A DNA stretch of 64,000 nt. Origin: JALHSW01 sp963720675 (GTDB taxonomy: Bacteria; Actinomycetota; Acidimicrobiia; IMCC26256; PALSA-555). Shown one piece after another: positions 60,072 to 64,000 of this stretch. The stretch lies in assembly GCA_963720675.1 (NCBI GenBank), contig CAVRGH010000002.1:1-64000 (forward strand), given 5' to 3'. Position numbers and translations under genes: made by a program. Every line of letters starts with the position of its first letter. The first letter of the stretch is position 1. The notes under the pieces are model-generated. The model was not told the DNA's origin and ran no database searches. It saw nothing but the letters and a program-made list of their open reading frames with translations.

Positions 60072-61198
60072 GCGCCGGCCCTCGTGTTGATCGCCTCGAT
60101 CCGCTCGCACGCCTCGAGATACTCCTCGACCAGCGCGGCGATCACGTCGCGCGTCTTGCGGACCTGGTGCATCAGCCCGACCGTCTGCCCGACCGGGTTG
60201 AAGAACACATCGCGCGACTGCTCCGGATACCGGCTCGAGCGTGCGACGCAGTCTCCGGAGACCATGTACTGCATCGGCATCGGCAGGGGATCCGGGGTGT
60301 CGACACGCTCCCACGCCTCGGTCCAGTCGTTGCGGATCATGCGACAGGGCTTGCCGGTGAACGATCGAGAACGCACCGTGTCGCGGCTCTCCTTCTCGAT
60401 CAGCTGCTGCTGCTGCTGGGGAGACAGCGATGCCTCCTCCACGGTCAGCCAGAGCGAGCCGGTCCACGCGCCTTGGCACCCGACGGCGAGCGCGGCCGCG
60501 ATCTGGGCGCCGGTTCCGACCCCACCGGCTGCGAGCACGGGGATCGGAGCGACCGCCTCGACGACCTGTGGCCAGAGCACCAGCGAGCCGATCTCGCCGG
60601 TGTGGCCTCCCCCCTCGGTTCCCTGGGCGATGACGAGGTCGAGCCCGGCGTCAGCGTGTTTGCGCGCCTGGTCGGGACGACCGCAGAGCGCGGCGACCAG
60701 GCGACCGCTTGCCTGGATGTCGCGGACGATCTCGGCCGGCGGGGTGCCCAGCGCGTTCGCGACCAGCCGGACGCCGTCGTGCCGGAGCGCGGCCTCGACC
60801 TGCGGCGCCGCGGTCGCGTCGGTCCACCCGAGGAGCTGGCCGGTGCGTTCGTCACCGTCGGGAAGCGGCGGAACGCCGTGCTCGGCGAGCACGCCGCGCG
60901 CGAAGGCGAGGTGTTCCTCGGGCACCATCGCGCGGAGCTGCTCCGCGAGCTTCTCCGGGTCGTCCTCGCCCATGCCCTCGTACTTGCCCGGGATGACGAC
61001 GTCGACGCCGTAGGGGTGGTCGCCGACGTGCTCGTCGATCCAGGCGAGCTCGATCTCGAGCTCCTCGGGGGTGAACCCGACCGCGCCGAGGACGCCGAGG
61101 CCGCCCGCCTTGCTCACCGCAGCGACGACGTCACGGCAGTGGGTGAACGCGAAGATCGGGTACTCGATCCCGAGCTGGTCGCAGACGGGTGTCCTCAT
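60068..61198 (-). CDS. Nitronate monooxygenase
   Basis: A 376-residue FMN TIM-barrel enzyme of the 2-nitropropane dioxygenase family that oxidises nitronates and some toxins. VAAVSKAGGLGVLGA begins the fold; LVIAQGTEGGGHTGEIGSLVL and VLAAGGVGTGAQIAAALAVG bind the FMN phosphate. NPVGQTVGLMHQ is late. It belongs to the wider family, where some members act on enoyl-CoA-like substrates. It is directly upstream of a P450, sharing GTGA, and downstream of a branched-chain-type binding protein. Confidence 0.9.
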   Translation of the reverse strand: MRTPVCDQLGIEYPIFAFTHCRDVVAAVSKAGGLGVLGAVGFTPEELEIELAWIDEHVGDHPYGVDVVIPGKYEGMGEDDPEKLAEQLRAMVPEEHLAFARGVLAEHGVPPLPDGDERTGQLLGWTDATAAPQVEAALRHDGVRLVANALGTPPAEIVRDIQASGRLVAALCGRPDQARKHADAGLDLVIAQGTEGGGHTGEIGSLVLWPQVVEAVAPIPVLAAGGVGTGAQIAAALAVGCQGAWTGSLWLTVEEASLSPQQQQQLIEKESRDTVRSRSFTGKPCRMIRNDWTEAWERVDTPDPLPMPMQYMVSGDCVARSSRYPEQSRDVFFNPVGQTVGLMHQVRKTRDVIAALVEEYLEACERIEAINTRAGA

Positions 61199-61229
61199 GA
61201 CGGTTCCTCTCAGGTGGGCTCCGGACCCG

Positions 61230-62538
61230 TCATTTCAGCAGGTCGAGCTTCACCTTCTGGACCGTCTTCGGGTTGCAGGTGAAGGTCCCGGGCTTCTTCG
61301 GCTCGACCCGCACGAACTCCTGGTTCTTGATCTGGAGCACGATCCCGCAGCCGAGGACCTTCCGGGCGCCGATGTCGGTCGGGGCGATCATCCCGTCCGC
61401 ATCGAACTTGTGCAGGTCTGCCAGCGCGCCGAGCAAGGCCTCGCGGGTGAGCGCGTCGTCACCGCCGTCCTTCGTCACCGCCTGCACCGCGTCGCGGAGC
61501 GCGATCATCCCGGCGAACGCCTGGATCGCATAGCCGTCTTGGTGTGCCGGGTCCGTGTACTTGATGAAGTTGGCGAGCATCTTGTTGGACTTCGTCTCGT
61601 TGAACGGCAGGAAGAGCAGGGAGACGTACTGCCCTTCGATGTCCTGCCCGCCGTCCTGGATGACCTTGTTGTCGTAGCACGCGAGCTCACAGTCCCAGAC
61701 GTCGACGTTCGTCGCGCCCTGCACCTTCGCCTCCTGGCGCAGCGGCGGGAACGGCACGCGGGCGAAGACGTAGTTCGCGTCCGTGTCCTTGATGCTCTGT
61801 ACTGCTGGCGTCATCGCTGCACGGGTCGACGTCAGGCTGAGCTGGGTCTCACCGACCTTCTCCACGCCCGCCTGCTCGATCGCAGCGACTGCCACTGCGG
61901 TGGAGTCCGAGATGGCCTTCAGGTCGTTCGGGACGAGGAAGTAGCCGCGCAGCTTCCCGTACTTCTTCTTGAAGTACGGGATCTCGTGGGCGTTGTACTG
62001 GTACGTCTGCGGATGCTGGGTCGCCGTCGCGGCAGTCGAGCGCCGGCGGGTTGATCGGGAACGAGACCGGCGAGCACTGCTGAGGTACCTCGGTGACGAC
62101 GACCGGGACGTCGGGGAGCCCGGTGGGCTTGCCGGCAGCGTCCTTGCAGCCGACCAGGTCGTCGACGTTGGCGAGGAACAGCGCTGACGTCCCGACGATC
62201 GCGAAGTCCTGCTCACACGCGGCGATCACCGCGTTGCGCGCCTCGTCGGCATTCAGCTTCGAGTCGTGGAAGTCGATGACGATCTTGCGCCCCGCGAGGC
62301 CACCCTGCTTGTTGAGGTACTTGGCGGCACCCTCGACGCCGGCCACGGAGCCGGCGAAGAAGCCCGGATAGAGAGCGTTGTCCACATCGGCGATGACGCC
62401 GATGTGGATCTCGTCGGCAGTCACCCCGACATCGGTCGCTGTCGGTGCGGCGCTTCCCGAACCGGCGTGCGCCACCGCAGTCATCGAGATCGTGGTGGCG
62501 ACGGTGACGGCCAGCACGGCCCAACGCTTGGCATGCAT
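61230..62538 (-). CDS. ABC-type periplasmic binding protein, branched-chain amino acid/amide type (one frameshift)
   Basis: A secreted solute-binding protein of about 436 residues. Signal peptide (KRWAVLAVTVATTISMTAVAHAGS) of about 26 residues, then EIHIGVIADVDNALYP, GVEGAAKYLNKQGGLAGRKI and DFAIVGTSALFLANV from the N-lobe. The frame shifts near 62026-62032 after ALDC; ATQHPQTYQYNAHEIPYF continues in another frame through DANYVFARVPFPPLR to the end. It belongs to the Leu/Ile/Val-binding type but no permease or ATPase is nearby, so it may act as an orphan receptor or with a distant transporter. Confidence 0.82.
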
Positions 62539-62572
62539 CGATGGATCCCCCCTCGTACGTGGTGTCGAACCG

Positions 62573-62902
62573 TCAGGGTTCGAGCACCTCCCAGACCGTG
62601 ATGGTCGGCATCGGATCGAGCTCCATGAGCTCGGCGGCTTCGGGTGCCGCGGCCCGGCCGGCGAGTGACGCGATGGCCGCGTCGACGTCGTCGACCTCGA
62701 GCTCGCACACCATCAGGAAGCGTTGGGGGGTCCCGCTTCCCGGCACGAGCTGCGTGTCGGCGAGGCGACAGCGATATGCCGTCACCACGCCGGGTGTTGC
62801 ACGGATGTCCGCGAGGTGCGGACCGGAGTACCACTCGTTGTAGGCGTCTTCCGTTGCCGCGTCCCGGGGGTTGGACGCGATCGTGAGCACTGCTCGGGTC
62901 AT
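62573..62902 (-). CDS. EthD-like dimeric alpha-beta barrel protein
   Basis: A 109-residue protein with the ferredoxin-like pattern of EthD and related monooxygenase-associated proteins: MTRAVLTIASNPRDAATEDAYNEWY, which includes the W-Y-x-x-H-L type motif in NEWYSGPHLADI, and RFLMVCELEVDDVDAAI. These proteins often support P450 or ring-degradation systems. It overlaps the TetR stop by ATGA, placing it in the TetR operon, next to a P450. Confidence 0.75.
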   Translation of the reverse strand: MTRAVLTIASNPRDAATEDAYNEWYSGPHLADIRATPGVVTAYRCRLADTQLVPGSGTPQRFLMVCELEVDDVDAAIASLAGRAAAPEAAELMELDPMPTITVWEVLEP

Positions 62903-63555
62903 GCCGACGGCTCCGTGGGTACGACGTCGGCGGCTACCGGGTCGGGGAGCGGCTCGTCGAAGCCACGGGCGACGTACGAGAGCGCGCGGTGGCACATCGC
63001 GCGCATGTCCTCGACGGCACCTCCCGCGCCCCAGATCTCGAACGTCGCGACGAGCGCGCCGGCGATGGAGTTGCCGGCGACCGCAGCCATGAGCTCGCCG
63101 TCGGGCCGGTCGGCGAAGTGCCGCCGCGCGAAGGCCTCGATCTCGGATGCGAACGTGCCGCGGACGAGCTGCAGGTGCCGGGCCAGCTCGGTGGCGCTGA
63201 GGGAGGACTGACGGAGCAGCGCCGCCTGGCGCACGGCCTCGAGATCGTCGGGGTACGCCTGCACCGCGATGAGCGCGGCCTGGAACACCGACTCGCGCTC
63301 GGGCCGCAGTGCCAGTGCGGCGCGGAAGAACTCGAGCCGGTGCTCGTAGTCGTGGAAGAGGAGCGCCTCCTTCGAGCCGAAGTGCCGGTAGAAGGTGCGC
63401 TCGGTGACGCCTGCGTCGGCCGCGATGTCGCGGATGGTCGTCGCGTCGTACCCGTCACGACCGAAGCGCGCGATCCCTGCGGCGCGCAATGCGTCGCGGG
63501 TCGCTCGCCGCCGGAGCTCGTGCTTGTTGGAGATGGGCATCGCAAGGTACGTCAT
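62899..63555 (-). CDS. TetR/AcrR-family transcriptional regulator
   Basis: A 218-residue regulator. N-terminal TetR HTH: ALRAAGIARFGRDGYDATTI and IAADAGVTERTFYRHFGSKE. The C-terminal ligand domain is helical (VFQAALIAVQAYP and ALVATFEIWGAG). It is divergent from a P450 at 63598, the usual layout for a repressor of a P450, so its operator should lie in 63556-63597. ATG at 63555 or the internal ATG at 63540 (MPISNK) are both possible. Shares a transcript with the EthD-like gene. Confidence 0.88.
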   Translation of the reverse strand: MTYLAMPISNKHELRRRATRDALRAAGIARFGRDGYDATTIRDIAADAGVTERTFYRHFGSKEALLFHDYEHRLEFFRAALALRPERESVFQAALIAVQAYPDDLEAVRQAALLRQSSLSATELARHLQLVRGTFASEIEAFARRHFADRPDGELMAAVAGNSIAGALVATFEIWGAGGAVEDMRAMCHRALSYVARGFDEPLPDPVAADVVPTEPSA

Positions 63556-63584
63556 GACTGTTGCGAATGTAGCAGAACTGCCCC

Positions 63585-63603
63585 CATAATGTCAGACATG
63601 ACA
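63585..63603 (+). promoter_or_regulatory. Predicted promoter and small dyad before the second P450
   Basis: CATAAT at 63585-63590 ends seven bases before the ATG at 63598. It overlaps a dyad TGTCA (63590-63594), four bases, TGACA (63599-63603), and GTCATGAC at 63551-63558 is a perfect palindrome within the divergent TetR start. Either could be bound by the TetR protein. Confidence 0.45.
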
Positions 63604-64000
63604 CAAATGCGTCCGGAACGGTGCTCGGTGCCCGACATCGATCTGGTCGACCCCGGGCGCTTCGTGGCCGGCGCCGAGCACGTGATGTTCGATGCGCTGC
63701 GCGCGGCCGACCCGGTGTCCTGGCATCACGACACCGCGAGCGACACCGACTTCTGGGCCGTGGTGCGCCACGCGGACGTCAGCGCGGTGAACCGCGACGA
63801 CGAGACGTTCACCACGGCACAGGGCACCTTGATCGGGGAGCAGGGCGGGTTCCTCGGGCTCGGGGAAGACGTGCTCACGCTCGCGGCCGACCCGCCGCGG
63901 CACACGCAGATGCGCTTGATCGTGAACCGCGGCTTCACCCCCCGTGCGATCGCACGGCTCGAGGGCGAGGTGCGCGAGATCGTCAAGGAGCTCCTCGACG
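63598..64000 (+). CDS. Cytochrome P450 N-terminus (partial)
   Basis: Gene that runs past the end of the window; 134 residues are visible from the ATG at 63598. It begins MTQMRPERCSVPDIDLVDPG, then FVAGAEHVMFDALRAADPVSW with the typical P450 N-terminal helix, FWAVVRHADVSAVNRDDETF, and LAADPPRHTQMRLIVNRGFTP with the C-helix His/Arg that contacts haem propionates. No haem-Cys motif is in the window. Divergent from TetR, so likely repressed by it. An in-frame ATG also occurs at 63607. Confidence 0.88.
   Translation, partial: MTQMRPERCSVPDIDLVDPGRFVAGAEHVMFDALRAADPVSWHHDTASDTDFWAVVRHADVSAVNRDDETFTTAQGTLIGEQGGFLGLGEDVLTLAADPPRHTQMRLIVNRGFTPRAIARLEGEVREIVKELLD

Noticed and set aside
1..64000. CRISPR arrays, tRNA or rRNA genes, prophage or insertion sequences
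   Set aside because: No regularly spaced direct repeats, no cloverleaf with a CCA-type end, no integrase or transposase-like frame was seen on either strand.

Overview
The window is very GC-rich and densely packed with genes on both strands. It has many GTG starts, ATGA/GTGA/TGATG stop-start overlaps, a SigB/SigF-type sigma system and a large set of lipid and xenobiotic oxidation genes. This points to an actinobacterium. The mix of acyl-CoA dehydrogenases, P450s, nitronate monooxygenase, VOC, NTF2-like, UGSC-family and GPGG-motif proteins would suit an environmental Acidimicrobiia-like lineage; that placement is inference. About fifteen genes carry single-base frameshifts inside otherwise well-conserved proteins, which looks more like residual indel error in a draft or metagenomic assembly than real decay. 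No tRNA, rRNA, CRISPR array, insertion sequence or prophage was seen, and no gene-free stretch exceeds 300 bases.

Layout. 0-4 kb: pdxH, a YihY/BrkB membrane protein, a YhhN-type lysoplasmalogenase, a glycosyltransferase and ribB. 4.3-6.1 kb: a two-component system. 6.2-10.65 kb: a thiamine operon on the minus strand (TPP riboswitch, thiN, frameshifted thiB, thiP, thiQ). 10.7-16.2 kb: a histidine phosphatase, a beta-propeller lipoprotein, leucine dehydrogenase, RNase D and membrane proteins. 16.4-28.9 kb: a lipid or acyl-CoA catabolic stretch (cupin, three acyl-CoA dehydrogenases, enoyl-CoA hydratase, SDR, aminoglycoside-phosphotransferase-like protein, epimerase, alpha/beta hydrolase) that also holds a YihY protein with a histone-like tail and an anSME-type radical SAM enzyme. 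28.9-30.1 kb: a badly broken DUF222/HNH endonuclease gene. 30.1-37.1 kb: an NTF2/nitroreductase pair, a NifU-like/UGSC three-gene operon, a cyclic-nucleotide-binding protein and two convergent amidohydrolases.

37.2-42.65 kb is a general-stress island. It holds a SigF-like sigma factor, three RsbW-like proteins (two apparently without the ATP-binding N-box Asn), two STAS proteins, an RsbU-like phosphatase, CsbD, a GPGG-motif microprotein and two small proteins. Three outward operons each have a candidate SigF promoter with exactly 16 bases between the -35 and -10 elements. 42.7-46.8 kb: a PhyH-type dioxygenase, a GH3 beta-glucosidase and a DUF305 protein. 46.9-48.8 kb: a Rieske domain apparently fused to a thiamine-diphosphate enzyme. 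48.9-49.8 kb: an ECF sigma/anti-sigma pair. 49.9-55.7 kb: a flavodoxin-fold reductase, small Cys-rich proteins, a DapB-like reductase, a Gfo/Idh/MocA enzyme, two VOC proteins and a flavin monooxygenase behind a 26-bp palindromic operator. 55.8-64 kb: SRPBCC-like proteins, a DevS/DevR-like two-component pair, P450, nitronate monooxygenase, a branched-chain-amino-acid-type binding protein, an EthD-like protein, TetR and the start of a second P450.

A theme across the window is promoter placement. At least a dozen genes have a TANNNT-like hexamer ending 6-7 bases before the start codon, which predicts leaderless transcripts.
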